A stretch of 64,000 nucleotides of DNA from Roseburia sp. Its GTDB lineage: Bacteria; Bacillota; Clostridia; Lachnospirales; Lachnospiraceae. Of the stretch, positions 16,933 to 25,735 are shown piece after piece (position 1 is the stretch's first letter; each line of letters opens with the position of its first letter). The notes under the pieces were generated by a model, which was not told the origin of the DNA, did not search any database, and worked only from the letters and a program-made list of their open reading frames with translations. The stretch is from positions 1 to 64,000 of the forward strand of contig JAMOZS010000005.1 in the NCBI GenBank assembly GCA_023667765.1, read 5' to 3'. Both the position numbers and the translations under genes were made by a program.

Positions 16933-17721
16933 TTATTTTTGCTCCTTTATCCGTTCTACAACCTTAAGCGCTTTTGTCCCCTGCAGGAGAAGCCCATGAG
17001 GCGCTGCCTTGGCCAGCACGCCAAAGGCCCGAATCGGAATACTGCACACGGACATGGCTTTTTTGTGATAGGAATCAAACAAGGCTTTTGCAACCACCTT
17101 CTTTGCCGTCACCATCGTGTATTTTTTGATGGCAAGCGTGGAGCCGGTCTTTTCCGCGATATCAAAAAAAGGCGTATCTACCGGCCCGGGACATACGGCG
17201 GTCACATAAATCTTCAGATTCCGAAGCTCCTCTCTGAGGGCTCTGGAAAAGCTCAATACATAGGACTTCGTCGCCGCGTAAACCGCGAAATCCACCTGGG
17301 GCAGAAAAGCGGCGCTGGAGGCCATTTGAATGATTCGGCTGTTCTCTCCCATATAGGGAAGCAGACGATGGGTCAGGGAGGTCAGAGCCTCACAATTCAG
17401 CCGTATCATGCCGAGCATTTCACTTCTGTCCTGAGCGGCGAAACGTCCCATCAGACCATAGCCCGCGCAGTTAATCAGCATACAGATTTTCCCATGCCTC
17501 TCCCTTACATTCTCCTCCAGCCAGTCCAGCCTATCCTCCCTTGTCATATCCATGTCAAAAATTCTTACTCTGTGCTTTAGCTGCCCTGCAAGCTCCTGTA
17601 GCTTTTCTTTTCTTCTGGCAACCAGCCAGAATTCCTCTATATTCGTAAAAGAATCATCCATTTGCAGCGCAAATTCTCTGCCGATGCCGGAGGACGCCCC
17701 GGTAATCATAATAATCTTCAT
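16933..17721 (-). CDS. SDR family NAD(P)-dependent oxidoreductase
   Basis: A 262-aa classical short-chain dehydrogenase. The Rossmann nucleotide motif is TGASSGIGREFA (residues ~6-17), with the NNAG-equivalent INCAGYG, the catalytic Ser in QMASSAAFLPQ and the YxxxK pair in VYAATKSYVLSFSRAL; CPGPVDTPFF follows. ATG 17721 is preferred over 17754: it matches the family start (MKIIMITG), has GGGG seven bases upstream, and avoids overlap with the upstream fusion gene. Closest in style to DltE/YqjQ-like acyl-chain dehydrogenases, but the substrate is unknown. Confidence 0.92.
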   Translation of the reverse strand: MKIIMITGASSGIGREFALQMDDSFTNIEEFWLVARRKEKLQELAGQLKHRVRIFDMDMTREDRLDWLEENVRERHGKICMLINCAGYGLMGRFAAQDRSEMLGMIRLNCEALTSLTHRLLPYMGENSRIIQMASSAAFLPQVDFAVYAATKSYVLSFSRALREELRNLKIYVTAVCPGPVDTPFFDIAEKTGSTLAIKKYTMVTAKKVVAKALFDSYHKKAMSVCSIPIRAFGVLAKAAPHGLLLQGTKALKVVERIKEQK

Positions 17722-17741
17722 TTTGATACCCCACGCGTGCT

Positions 17742-19109
17742 TCACGCACTCCAATCAATATAATAATCGGCCAGTCTTTTCTTTTCCTCCCGGGAATCGG
17801 CGGAATAAACGTCCTCCACGGCGCAGACCGTCATTCCCGCATTTTTGCCTGCCAGTATCCCCGGTATAATGTCCTCAAACACCAGACATTTTTCGGGGGG
17901 AACCCCCAGCTGCCTTGCTACAGCCAGATAAATATCCGGGGCCGGCTTTCCCTTCCCTACGTCACAGCTGGTCATAATACAGGAAAAATAATCATGCAGA
18001 CCATGTACGTCAACGATATTCTCCACTAACTCACGGGAATTGCTGGTGGCAATCCCCAGCTGAATATGCCGCTTTCTGCAGTCCTTCAAAAATTCCTTCA
18101 CACCGGGCTTTAAGGGCACTTCCCTGGTGTACTTGTCCCAGGCCATCCGGTTCCAGTCCTCCTTCATCTTCTCCAGAGAATCCGGTATCCCAAAATGCTC
18201 CTTAAAATAAACCGCCGTCTCATGAAAGCTCATTCCCTCAATGCAGGACTGCAAACCCTCCGGCAAAGGGATACCGAAGCGTCCCAGATAGTCAATATCA
18301 ATCTGTTTCCAAAGCCACATGGAGTCTACCAGAGAACCGTCCAAATCAAAGATAACGGCCTCCTTACCGACCAGCATTTGTTGTTTCCGTTCATCCATAT
18401 CATTTACTCTCTTTTTTGATTTTATTCCGTCAAGCTCCTGGGCCGTAAGCTCGCGCCAGCTTCCCGGCGTCAGCTCCTCGTCCAGCCTTAAGCTGCCGAA
18501 GGCAATCCGCCTTAAGGACAGCACTCGGTTGTCAACTGCCTGCAGCATACGCTTCACCTGATGGAATTTCCCCTCTTGCAGGGTTAATTCAATTTCGTCC
18601 GGCCCGCAGATTTTTACTTTGGCAGGGAGCGTCGGCCTCTTTTCTCCGATATCAACTCCCTGTTCCAATCTGGCCGCCTGGGCGTTCTCCAGCGCCCGTT
18701 CCAGCTTTACCTGATAAATCTTGTCTACATGCCTTCCGGGAGATAACAGACGATGGGCAAGCGCTCCGTCATTGGTCAAAAGTAAAAGTCCCTCCGTATC
18801 CTTATCCAGCCGTCCCACCGGGAAAATACCCTTTCGTTTCTCCGGCGGCAAAAGCTCTACCACCGTTTTGCAGCCGGAATCCTCTGTGGCGGATACCACA
18901 CCGGCGGGCTTATTCAGCATATAATAAAAAAAAGGCTGATAGACAAGGCTTTGTCCCTGGCAGACAATGACGTCCTTTTGCTCGTCAATCTGTTGTCCGG
19001 GCTTTTCGGCCGTTTTGCCGTTCACAAGAACCACTCCCTTTTGAATCAGCTCCTTTACCTGACTGCGGCTGCCTTGATTCATTTCGCATAAAAATCTGTC
19101 CAGTCTCAT
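17742..19109 (-). CDS. RsuA-type pseudouridine synthase fused to a HAD hydrolase
   Basis: A 455-aa single open frame joining two enzymes. Residues ~1-235: S4 domain (MRLDRFLCEMNQGSRSQVKE) and RsuA/RluB-type synthase with the catalytic Asp in GRLDKDTEGLLLLTNDG and the EGKFHQVKRML motif, so probably small-subunit rRNA pseudouridylation. Residues ~245-455: HAD phosphatase of the beta-phosphoglucomutase-like group, with VIFDLDGSLVDS (motif I), ATSNS (motif II) and GKGKPAPDIY plus VFEDIIPGI (motifs III-IV). The start MRLDRF is preferred to 19157. The junction codons TCA AAA AAG contain the heptamer AAAAAAG (18411-18417 on the plus strand), where a -1 slip would stop translation after four codons. 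HAD substrate unknown. Confidence 0.88.
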   Translation of the reverse strand: MRLDRFLCEMNQGSRSQVKELIQKGVVLVNGKTAEKPGQQIDEQKDVIVCQGQSLVYQPFFYYMLNKPAGVVSATEDSGCKTVVELLPPEKRKGIFPVGRLDKDTEGLLLLTNDGALAHRLLSPGRHVDKIYQVKLERALENAQAARLEQGVDIGEKRPTLPAKVKICGPDEIELTLQEGKFHQVKRMLQAVDNRVLSLRRIAFGSLRLDEELTPGSWRELTAQELDGIKSKKRVNDMDERKQQMLVGKEAVIFDLDGSLVDSMWLWKQIDIDYLGRFGIPLPEGLQSCIEGMSFHETAVYFKEHFGIPDSLEKMKEDWNRMAWDKYTREVPLKPGVKEFLKDCRKRHIQLGIATSNSRELVENIVDVHGLHDYFSCIMTSCDVGKGKPAPDIYLAVARQLGVPPEKCLVFEDIIPGILAGKNAGMTVCAVEDVYSADSREEKKRLADYYIDWSA

Positions 19110-19252
19110 AAATCCCCTTATCCTGCATCCGGCCTTGACCGGTATGCTTTCTGACATCTTAACATGTTTTCCGAAACCCGCACATATAAATAAACAGATA
19201 AGCCTTATGCCACAAAAGTCTGTGCTGTTACAGCGGCAGAATGAGAGGAAAC

Positions 19253-20194
19253 ATGAAAAGAACCCTATGCTTCACCTCCCTTTTTATATTGCTCATTGCC
19301 TGTATTCTGACCCATTCCTCGCTCAGTCTGTATTATGCCCTGAATGGTCTGGAGCTCTGGTATCGCAAAATGATACCTGCGCTGCTTCCCTTTATGATTC
19401 TGTCGGGCATTATGATACGCATGCATCTCACCGAGCAATTCTCAAGGCTGCTCTATCCTGTGCTGGGCAGGCTTTACCGTATTTCCAGAAACGGCTGCTA
19501 TGCTTTGTTTATGGGCTTTTTTTGCGGCTTTCCCATGGGGGCCAAGACTATTCAGGAGCTGTATACCCGAAAAAGACTGAGTTTCAGAGAGGCATGCTTC
19601 CTTTTAAGCTTCTGTAATAATATCGGGCCTGTCTACTTTTGCAGCTTTGTACTGCCCCTGCTTGGCAGAAAGCTGATATTTCCGTACCTGCTCGGTATGT
19701 ACGGCATTCCGCTCCTCTACGGACTGACACTCCGCTACACCTGCTTCAGGGATATAAGCGAGGCAGACCGCGTCGGCTCCAAAGCCTCCTGCCCGGAGAC
19801 GACAGACGATAAAATGAAGCTGCTGGACGCTGTGGACTCGGCTGTTCACTCCTCCGTACAGAGCATGCTGATTCTGGGCGGCTATATGATTTTGTTTAAT
19901 CTTCTGAATATACTGCCTCATCTTTTCCTGGGTAAGCCCGCCATATTTATCGCCCCTCTCCTGGAAATCACCGGAGGCTTAAGTATTCTGAAGCACCGAC
20001 TGCCACTGTATAGCCTGCTTCTTTTGTCCTTTGGGGGATTTTCCTGTATCGCCCAGACCTATAGCTGTCTGAAGGGCAGCGAGCTTTGCGATTATCTCAA
20101 TCCATATGTGCTGCACAAGCTGTTATTATGTCTGTTTACCCTTCTGTATTATCTCCTTTGGGGCGTTTTGTCTCCCGAAAGCTTTTTGAGATAG
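19253..20194 (+). CDS. YlbJ-like sporulation/nucleoside-recognition-domain membrane protein
   Basis: A 313-aa polytopic membrane protein with about eight hydrophobic segments. It carries the Gate/nucleoside-recognition motifs of the YlbJ family: MIPALLPFMILSGIM near residue 40, and GFFCGFPMGAKTIQELY where YlbJ has GYPxGAK; FCNNIGPVYF follows, and GGFSCIAQTYS near the end. YlbJ of Bacillus is ~400 aa and needed for sporulation; this version is shorter. ATG 19253 has AGAGG four bases upstream, better than ATG 19241. Monocistronic and convergent with the amidase gene. Transport role is inferred only. Confidence 0.75.
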   Translation: MKRTLCFTSLFILLIACILTHSSLSLYYALNGLELWYRKMIPALLPFMILSGIMIRMHLTEQFSRLLYPVLGRLYRISRNGCYALFMGFFCGFPMGAKTIQELYTRKRLSFREACFLLSFCNNIGPVYFCSFVLPLLGRKLIFPYLLGMYGIPLLYGLTLRYTCFRDISEADRVGSKASCPETTDDKMKLLDAVDSAVHSSVQSMLILGGYMILFNLLNILPHLFLGKPAIFIAPLLEITGGLSILKHRLPLYSLLLLSFGGFSCIAQTYSCLKGSELCDYLNPYVLHKLLLCLFTLLYYLLWGVLSPESFLR

Positions 20195-20221
20195 AGCTGA
20201 GATAGAAGCCTTACTGGTACA

Positions 20222-21646
20222 CTATCTCTTTCTGTGCCGCTTTCTGTGACTTCTGCTTCTCAAAGCCTGATAGAGCAGTACCGTGGCAAACAGGAAAATC
20301 ACCAGAAACAGACAAAGCTCCAAAAAGCTCCAGAAGCTAATCTGGCCGTCGGTTTCCTCTGGCTTGGAAGCCATTACCGGACGAAAGGTCTTTATATTTT
20401 CCGCAGACGGCTCTGCATCCTTTGACATTTCTAACGGCTCTTCTAGCGGTTCTTCCTCCTCCCGGACTTCCCGGGAAGCATCCTCCGAAGCCTGCTTTGG
20501 CATCCCAAATATCTGGGGAAAGTTTATCATATTACTCTCCGTATAGGCGTCAAATAACTGATAGGCTCTGAGCGTCACATCCGGCCGCATTCCCTCCGGC
20601 ACCTCCAGCTCCAGCAGAAAAGTATCCTTGTAAGCTCCCGTCAACGCATTGCTCTCCGGCCAGGGCTGCAGCGGACTGTAGGTATTTCCTCCATCCAGGC
20701 TGTAGCTGTAATAAATCAGAGGCGAATCATAATCGGCGGCCGTGACGTTCAGAGTCAATACGCCTTCCTCCGGCGCTACCTTTGCAATCTCAATCAGACA
20801 AACATCCGGGGGCGTTTCATCCTTAAGCGCCGCTTGTACCAATACATTCTCCGCCACATCGGGAAGCTCCCTGCTTTGGCTGTAATCCACTCCCAATGCC
20901 TGGCTTTTCAAGCCAAAATACTGTGCCACAGCAAGGGCGTCCGCCCGGCCAAAGGCCTTTAATTTTTCCTCGTCGCTACAGTACTGCGCATCCCGGCTTT
21001 CATCCACATGGCAATGCTCAATAATAACGGCCGGTATCTTTCTTGCCACGCTTTCCCTGATAATTCCGTAATAATCTTCCTTATCGTCAATGCGAGTCTT
21101 GATACCCCTGGAAAACAGTCCCATATCCTGCATCAGCAGCTGATGGACATAACCGAACTGATAGCCGTATGCATGATAGGGAGTTTGGCAGGATATCCAC
21201 ACCTCGCTCCCAAAAAGTACATGCTCCACGGAGGCATTATAATGAATACTGAACAGAAAATCAGCGCCTACGCCCTGGGCAAATTCGGCCCTCTCCTTCA
21301 GTGACATATCGATATCCTCTGTATGAGTCATATAAACTTCCACATTATCGTAGGCAAGCAGCTCCTCATACATGGCCAGCGCGGTAGTCATTGTCATGGC
21401 CTTTTCCTGAAAACCGTTTTCGGTGGTGCCCTGATTTTCACCCCCATGTCCGGGGTCAATCACTATTACCACCGGCGTGTCCGTCTGCTGCAGACAGGGG
21501 GCGGCAAAAGCGCTCAGAGAATGACAGGCCATGAAACAGGCTGTTACGGACAAGCAAAATGACAGCAGACTGCAAAAGACTGCTGTCATCCTCCCTTTTA
21601 TGTGATTGTTATTTTTTTTTCGTGTTTTTACCTGTTTTTTTACCAT
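20222..21646 (-). CDS. N-acetylmuramoyl-L-alanine amidase (Amidase_3) with C-terminal membrane anchor
   Basis: A 474-aa exported zinc amidase that cuts the lactyl-Ala bond in peptidoglycan. An N-terminal basic stretch and hydrophobic segment (~residues 20-48) act as signal or anchor. The Amidase_3 domain (~residues 57-240) shows the zinc His in VIDPGHGG, a likely Glu ligand in TENGFQEKAMT, the second His in FSIHYNAS and the catalytic Glu in PAVIIEHCHVDE. A beta-sandwich-like region follows, then a linker rich in Glu, and a C-terminal membrane helix (LELCLFLVIFLFATVLLY) with a basic tail. The double anchoring is unusual for secreted amidases. Convergent with ylbJ-like. Confidence 0.88.
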   Translation of the reverse strand: MVKKQVKTRKKNNNHIKGRMTAVFCSLLSFCLSVTACFMACHSLSAFAAPCLQQTDTPVVIVIDPGHGGENQGTTENGFQEKAMTMTTALAMYEELLAYDNVEVYMTHTEDIDMSLKERAEFAQGVGADFLFSIHYNASVEHVLFGSEVWISCQTPYHAYGYQFGYVHQLLMQDMGLFSRGIKTRIDDKEDYYGIIRESVARKIPAVIIEHCHVDESRDAQYCSDEEKLKAFGRADALAVAQYFGLKSQALGVDYSQSRELPDVAENVLVQAALKDETPPDVCLIEIAKVAPEEGVLTLNVTAADYDSPLIYYSYSLDGGNTYSPLQPWPESNALTGAYKDTFLLELEVPEGMRPDVTLRAYQLFDAYTESNMINFPQIFGMPKQASEDASREVREEEEPLEEPLEMSKDAEPSAENIKTFRPVMASKPEETDGQISFWSFLELCLFLVIFLFATVLLYQALRSRSHRKRHRKR

Positions 21647-21705
21647 ATACCTTAATCCTGATTAGTCAAATGCCCCGCCGCAAATGCGGGACCTTCGTAT
21701 TCCGT

Positions 21706-22311
21706 CTATGAAATGATATCCAGATTCTCGCTTTCCTTAGACAGTTCCTCCTTTACCAGCGCATCCTCGTCCTCGGAGGGATGGAGTTCGCTGCGATTGG
21801 ACTGAATGATATCTCTATACTGATTCAGGGAACCGATTAAACCGTCATAATTTGATACGGCCGACTGGGCGGCGGAGCTGATAATATTTTCCAAATGCGC
21901 CAGAATATCGTCCATATACTGCATTGCCGCAGTCCGCACATTATTGGCCTCTATGGTAGCGTTATCCAGAATATCCTGCGCCTGCTTCGCGGCCATGGTG
22001 ACCACCTCATTCGCCTGGGCATAGGCCTGCTGCATAATCTCATGCTCGTTAATCAACTCGTTGGTATGTACCGTTGCCTCATCAATCAGAGCCTGCGCCT
22101 TCGCCTGAGCATCCGCCAGAATAGCCTCCTTATTACTGATAATCTTCTGGTATCTCTTTATCTCATCAGGAGTTTTCATACGCAGTTCCCGCAGAAGGTC
22201 ATCCATCGTATCTTTATTCACGATAATATCCGTATTGGACATAAACTTGGGTTTACATCCTTCGATATATTCCTCTATCTCGTCAATTAACTGCTCAATT
22301 CTGCTGCTCAT
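21706..22311 (-). CDS. Coiled-coil protein, ATP-synthase-H/DivIVA-like
   Basis: A 201-aa soluble, mostly helical protein. Residues ~60-150 form a long amphipathic coiled coil rich in Ala, Glu and Gln (ADAQAKAQALIDEATVHTNE and later AAKQAQDILDNATIEANNVR), resembling DivIVA or the peripheral stalk H subunit of V-type ATPases, names that databases often attach to such proteins. The N-terminus MSSRIEQLIDEIEEYIEGCK and the acidic C-terminus show no motif. Next to coaD (18 bp) in the rsmD-coaD unit. Function not known; a division or septum scaffold role would be a guess. Confidence 0.75.
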   Translation of the reverse strand: MSSRIEQLIDEIEEYIEGCKPKFMSNTDIIVNKDTMDDLLRELRMKTPDEIKRYQKIISNKEAILADAQAKAQALIDEATVHTNELINEHEIMQQAYAQANEVVTMAAKQAQDILDNATIEANNVRTAAMQYMDDILAHLENIISSAAQSAVSNYDGLIGSLNQYRDIIQSNRSELHPSEDEDALVKEELSKESENLDIIS

Positions 22312-22329
22312 ACTGCCTCTCCTTATATA

Positions 22330-22824
22330 TTACAACAAGTGTCGCAATTGATATTTATCATAAATCAGTTTTGCCACAAATTCCGGCACGCATTGGCTGA
22401 TATCACCGCCAAAGCTGGCGATTTCCTTCACGCCGGAGGAGCTTAAATACGCATACTCCAGGCTGGTAGCCAAAAATACGGTATCCAGCTTCTCATCGGA
22501 AAGCTTTCTGTTGGTCTGGGCAATCTGCAGTTCATACTCAAAATCCGTAATAGCCCGCAATCCTCTTACGGACACATGAATATCGTTTTTGGCCGCATAA
22601 TTAATGAGCAGGCCGCTGAAGCTGTCTACCCGCACATTCGGAATACCCTCTGTAGCTTTTATTAATATCTTAACACGTTCCTCCACAGAAAACAATGGTG
22701 TCTTTTCTTTATTGTTCAGGACGCTCACAATCAGTTCATCAAACATTTCAGCGGCGCGCTGAATCACATCCAGATGTCCGAAAGTGACGGGATCGAAGCT
22801 CCCGGGATAAACTGCTCTTTTCAA
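22330..22824 (-). CDS. coaD: Phosphopantetheine adenylyltransferase
   Basis: A 164-aa CoaD, which makes dephospho-CoA from 4'-phosphopantetheine and ATP, the fourth step of CoA synthesis. It has the nucleotidyltransferase motif YPGSFDPVTFGHLDVI (T/HxGH type) at residues 5-20, RGLRAITDFEYELQIA for substrate binding, and the second ATP site FLATSLEYAYLSSSGVKEIA. Normal length. Its ATG overlaps the rsmD stop by 4 bp; the rsmD-coaD pair is conserved in Firmicutes. Confidence 0.97.
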   Translation of the reverse strand: MKRAVYPGSFDPVTFGHLDVIQRAAEMFDELIVSVLNNKEKTPLFSVEERVKILIKATEGIPNVRVDSFSGLLINYAAKNDIHVSVRGLRAITDFEYELQIAQTNRKLSDEKLDTVFLATSLEYAYLSSSGVKEIASFGGDISQCVPEFVAKLIYDKYQLRHLL

Positions 22825-23378
22825 ACCGATACCTCCCTGCGTAAAAATATGTGCTTGTTTGTCTTATATCTCTTTTCCTTTACCGTCACAAAACCCAGCT
22901 CCTCCACATAGGAAAAATCCGTATCCAGAGAGGCCTCTGTAATAATCAGCGTATCCTCCGTCACATAGGGCATCCCGGCCAGACATTGTAACACCTGCTT
23001 CTCATACCCTTTTCCATAGGGAGGATCCATAAAAATAATATCTGCGCTGCTCTCCCGGACAGAAGAAAGCCCTGCCAGCACATCCTGTCTGATTACTACC
23101 GCCTGCCCTGCAAGTCTGGTAAACGCCAGATTTTCCGTGATACAGGCAATGGCCTTAGGCGCATTGTCAATAAAATATGCTTTTTTTGCTCCCCGGCTGA
23201 CGGCCTCGATGCCAATGCCTCCGCTGCCGCTGAATAAATCCAGAAAGATAGCTCCCGGAAGTTCCCTCTGCAGCATATTAAACAAGGTTTCCTTGATTCG
23301 GTCTGTGGTAGGTCTTGTGTCAATGCCCTCGGGAGCCTTTAACGGAAGACTCCTTGCCGTACCTGCGATAACTCTCAT
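22821..23378 (-). CDS. rsmD: 16S rRNA (guanine966-N2)-methyltransferase
   Basis: A 185-aa SAM-dependent methyltransferase. The start MRVIAGTARSLPLKAPEG at 23378 matches the family; a longer frame to 23414 is not needed. Features are TRPTTDRIKETLFNML, the SAM-binding FLDLFSGSGGIGIEAVSRGA (residues ~44-63), and the catalytic IIFMDPPYGKGYE (DPPY, N6/N2-type methylase). It methylates G966 of 16S rRNA. Directly upstream of coaD with a 4-bp overlap and downstream of the topoisomerase A subunit. Confidence 0.95.
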   Translation of the reverse strand: MRVIAGTARSLPLKAPEGIDTRPTTDRIKETLFNMLQRELPGAIFLDLFSGSGGIGIEAVSRGAKKAYFIDNAPKAIACITENLAFTRLAGQAVVIRQDVLAGLSSVRESSADIIFMDPPYGKGYEKQVLQCLAGMPYVTEDTLIITEASLDTDFSYVEELGFVTVKEKRYKTNKHIFLRREVSV

Positions 23379-23421
23379 AAATCCTGACCATGCCTTTCTG
23401 CAACCCGGCAGCATGCTGCGG

Positions 23422-25665
23422 TTATACCCTGATTTTCGTACCCTTGCTGTCTCTCTTTCCCAATTTCAGATGATTTAGCTCTATCCTTTTGTCGTGGTAG
23501 TCAATGGTTGTTTCCCTCCCCACACCGATATAGTATACGGCTTCTACGCCGTCTCCCGAAGCCAGCTTCATGCCCCGGACGCCGATAGCCGCTTTTTTCT
23601 TCTCGGGAATTTCCTCAATGGAAAAACGCAGGAAGAATCCGTTTCCGGTCTGTAACACGATATCCCGCTGTTCCCGCAGGGCAGCGACGCTTACGACGGC
23701 ATCCCCCTCTCCCAGCTTGGTAGCCGCCACGGTGCGCTTGCTGACGTCAAACTCGCCTCCGTCCACAACCTTCACCATAGCCTGTTTGGTGGCGAACAAT
23801 ACCGGGCACAGGTTCAAATCCGTCTGAGAGGCAATATAGACGATTGTTTCTTCCTTAGAGCTGTAATTGCTTACATTGTCGATGGGTACTCCCTTATCCC
23901 TGAATTTTCCCATGGGCAAATCCATCACCTTTACCGTATGCATTTGTCCCTTATCGGTAAAAATACATATCTTTCCCAGATTCTTACAGACAAATACATA
24001 TTTATTCTCTGCGTCCGCAGCTTCCCTGTTGCGCTCATAGGCAGCCAAATCGATGGTCTTTGCATAGCCGAAGCGGTCCATGAGAAATACCACGTCCATT
24101 GCCTCGATTTCCTTTTCCTTATAAACTGCCTCCTGACCGTTCTCAATCACGGTACGGCGTTTTTTACTATAATGCTTCTTAAATTCATCCAGCTCGTTTA
24201 TAATGACCTGGGCCATAGATTCCCGCTTTTCCAGAATATCCTCATAGCGGTAAATATTTGCCATCGTTTCCTCGTGCTCATTTATCAGCGCCTCAATCTC
24301 CAGGCCAATCAGCTTATAAAGACGCATCTCCAGAATGGCATTGGCCTGTTTCTCCGTAAACCGAAGCTGCGCCGCCATAATCCCCGATTCCCTGGAGCGG
24401 AACTTAATTCCCTCAATCTTTCCCTCCACGAGACAGGCTTTCGCCATAGCCCTGTCCTTGGAGCCCCGCAGAATTTCGATAATCAAATCTATGACATTAC
24501 ATGCCTTAATCAGGCCCTCCTGAATCTCCTTGCGCTCCAGCTCCTTTGCCAGGAGATTCGTATACTTCCGGGAGGCAATCTCGAACTGAAAATCCACGCT
24601 TGCCTTGATAATCTGTTTTAAGCTCATGGTCTCCGGGCGGCCGTTGGCAATAGCCAGCATATTCACACCGAAGGTATCCTCCAGACGGGTCTTTTTATAG
24701 AGCATATTGACGAAGTTCTCCGGGTCTGCATCCCTGCGAAGCTCAATTACGATTCGAATACCTTCCTTGGAGGACTGGTTGGAAATATCCACAATATCCT
24801 GCGTCTTTTTCGTCTCGGACAGAGCCGCCACATCCATAAGGAATTTAGAGATATTTGCTCCAATCATAGTGTAGGGAATCTCCGTAATCACCACATTGGT
24901 TTTACCTCCCTTAGCCTTCTCAAATTCCACCTTCCCCCGAAGCTTTATCTTCCCGACGCCGGTCTCATAGATATCGGGAAGCTCATCCTTATTGATTACA
25001 ATGCCTCCCGTGGGGAAATCCGGCCCCTTGATATAGCGCATCAGCTCCCTGGTGGTAATATTTTCATCCCTTAAATAAGCCTTGCAGGCCTCCACTACCT
25101 CAGCCAGATTATGAGGGGGGATGTTTGTCACCATACCCACCGCAATTCCCTCTGAGCCGTTTACCAGAAGATTGGGAATCTTAACGGGCAATACCGCCGG
25201 CTCCTTTTCCGTCTCGTCAAAGTTCGGCACAAAATCCACCACATCCTTATCCAGGTCAGCCAGAAACGCCTCCTGGGTAAACTGCTGAAGCCTTGCCTCT
25301 GTATAACGCATGGCGGCGGCGCCGTCTCCCTCAATATTTCCGAAATTTCCGTGACCGTCAATCAGGGGCATCCCCTTCTTAAAATCCTGAGTCATAACCA
25401 CCAGCGCTTCATAGATAGAGCTGTCGCCGTGGGGATGATATTTACCCATGGTATCTCCCACAATACGGGCGCTCTTACGATAGGGTCTGTCATAACGGAT
25501 TCCCAGTTCATGCATATCATACAGCGTACGCCTCTGCACCGGCTTCAGACCGTCTCTCACGTCCGGCAGCGCCCGGGCTATAATAACGCTCATGGCATAA
25601 TCAATAAAGGATTTCTGCATTTCCTCGGAATATTCGGTTTTGATGATTCTGTCGTTTCCATTCAT
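23422..25665 (-). CDS. parC: Type IIA DNA topoisomerase A subunit, ParC-like
   Basis: A 747-aa DNA-breaking subunit. PVQRRTLYDMHELG and KSARIVGDTMGKYHPHGDSSIYEA form the helix-turn-helix and quinolone-resistance region, and AAAMRYTEARL holds the catalytic Tyr. IPNLLVNGSEGIAVGMVTNIPPHN is conserved in both GyrA and ParC. The C-terminal beta-pinwheel begins near residue 500, but at the place of the GyrA box (QRRGGKG) the sequence reads ERNREAADAENKYVF, so the DNA-wrapping motif is absent. That points to topoisomerase IV rather than gyrase. It sits 70 bp after the B-subunit gene. Many Lachnospiraceae have such a second pair away from oriC (established knowledge); naming as parC is my inference. 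Confidence 0.9.
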   Translation of the reverse strand: MNGNDRIIKTEYSEEMQKSFIDYAMSVIIARALPDVRDGLKPVQRRTLYDMHELGIRYDRPYRKSARIVGDTMGKYHPHGDSSIYEALVVMTQDFKKGMPLIDGHGNFGNIEGDGAAAMRYTEARLQQFTQEAFLADLDKDVVDFVPNFDETEKEPAVLPVKIPNLLVNGSEGIAVGMVTNIPPHNLAEVVEACKAYLRDENITTRELMRYIKGPDFPTGGIVINKDELPDIYETGVGKIKLRGKVEFEKAKGGKTNVVITEIPYTMIGANISKFLMDVAALSETKKTQDIVDISNQSSKEGIRIVIELRRDADPENFVNMLYKKTRLEDTFGVNMLAIANGRPETMSLKQIIKASVDFQFEIASRKYTNLLAKELERKEIQEGLIKACNVIDLIIEILRGSKDRAMAKACLVEGKIEGIKFRSRESGIMAAQLRFTEKQANAILEMRLYKLIGLEIEALINEHEETMANIYRYEDILEKRESMAQVIINELDEFKKHYSKKRRTVIENGQEAVYKEKEIEAMDVVFLMDRFGYAKTIDLAAYERNREAADAENKYVFVCKNLGKICIFTDKGQMHTVKVMDLPMGKFRDKGVPIDNVSNYSSKEETIVYIASQTDLNLCPVLFATKQAMVKVVDGGEFDVSKRTVAATKLGEGDAVVSVAALREQRDIVLQTGNGFFLRFSIEEIPEKKKAAIGVRGMKLASGDGVEAVYYIGVGRETTIDYHDKRIELNHLKLGKRDSKGTKIRV

Positions 25666-25735
25666 AATGTTCTTTGATTCTCCTATGTTCTAATGCCCCG
25701 GCCGGACGAAGGTTATATGCGGACAGGCGCAGGGC

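Noticed and set aside
21662..21700. Small CCCGC/GCGGG hairpin between the coiled-coil and amidase genes
   Set aside because: The stem is only 5 bp and no U-tract follows, so it was not listed as a terminator.
23938..24621. Long open frame antisense to the topoisomerase A gene
   Set aside because: Product resembles no protein, has no ribosome binding site and mirrors the codon pattern of the real gene.
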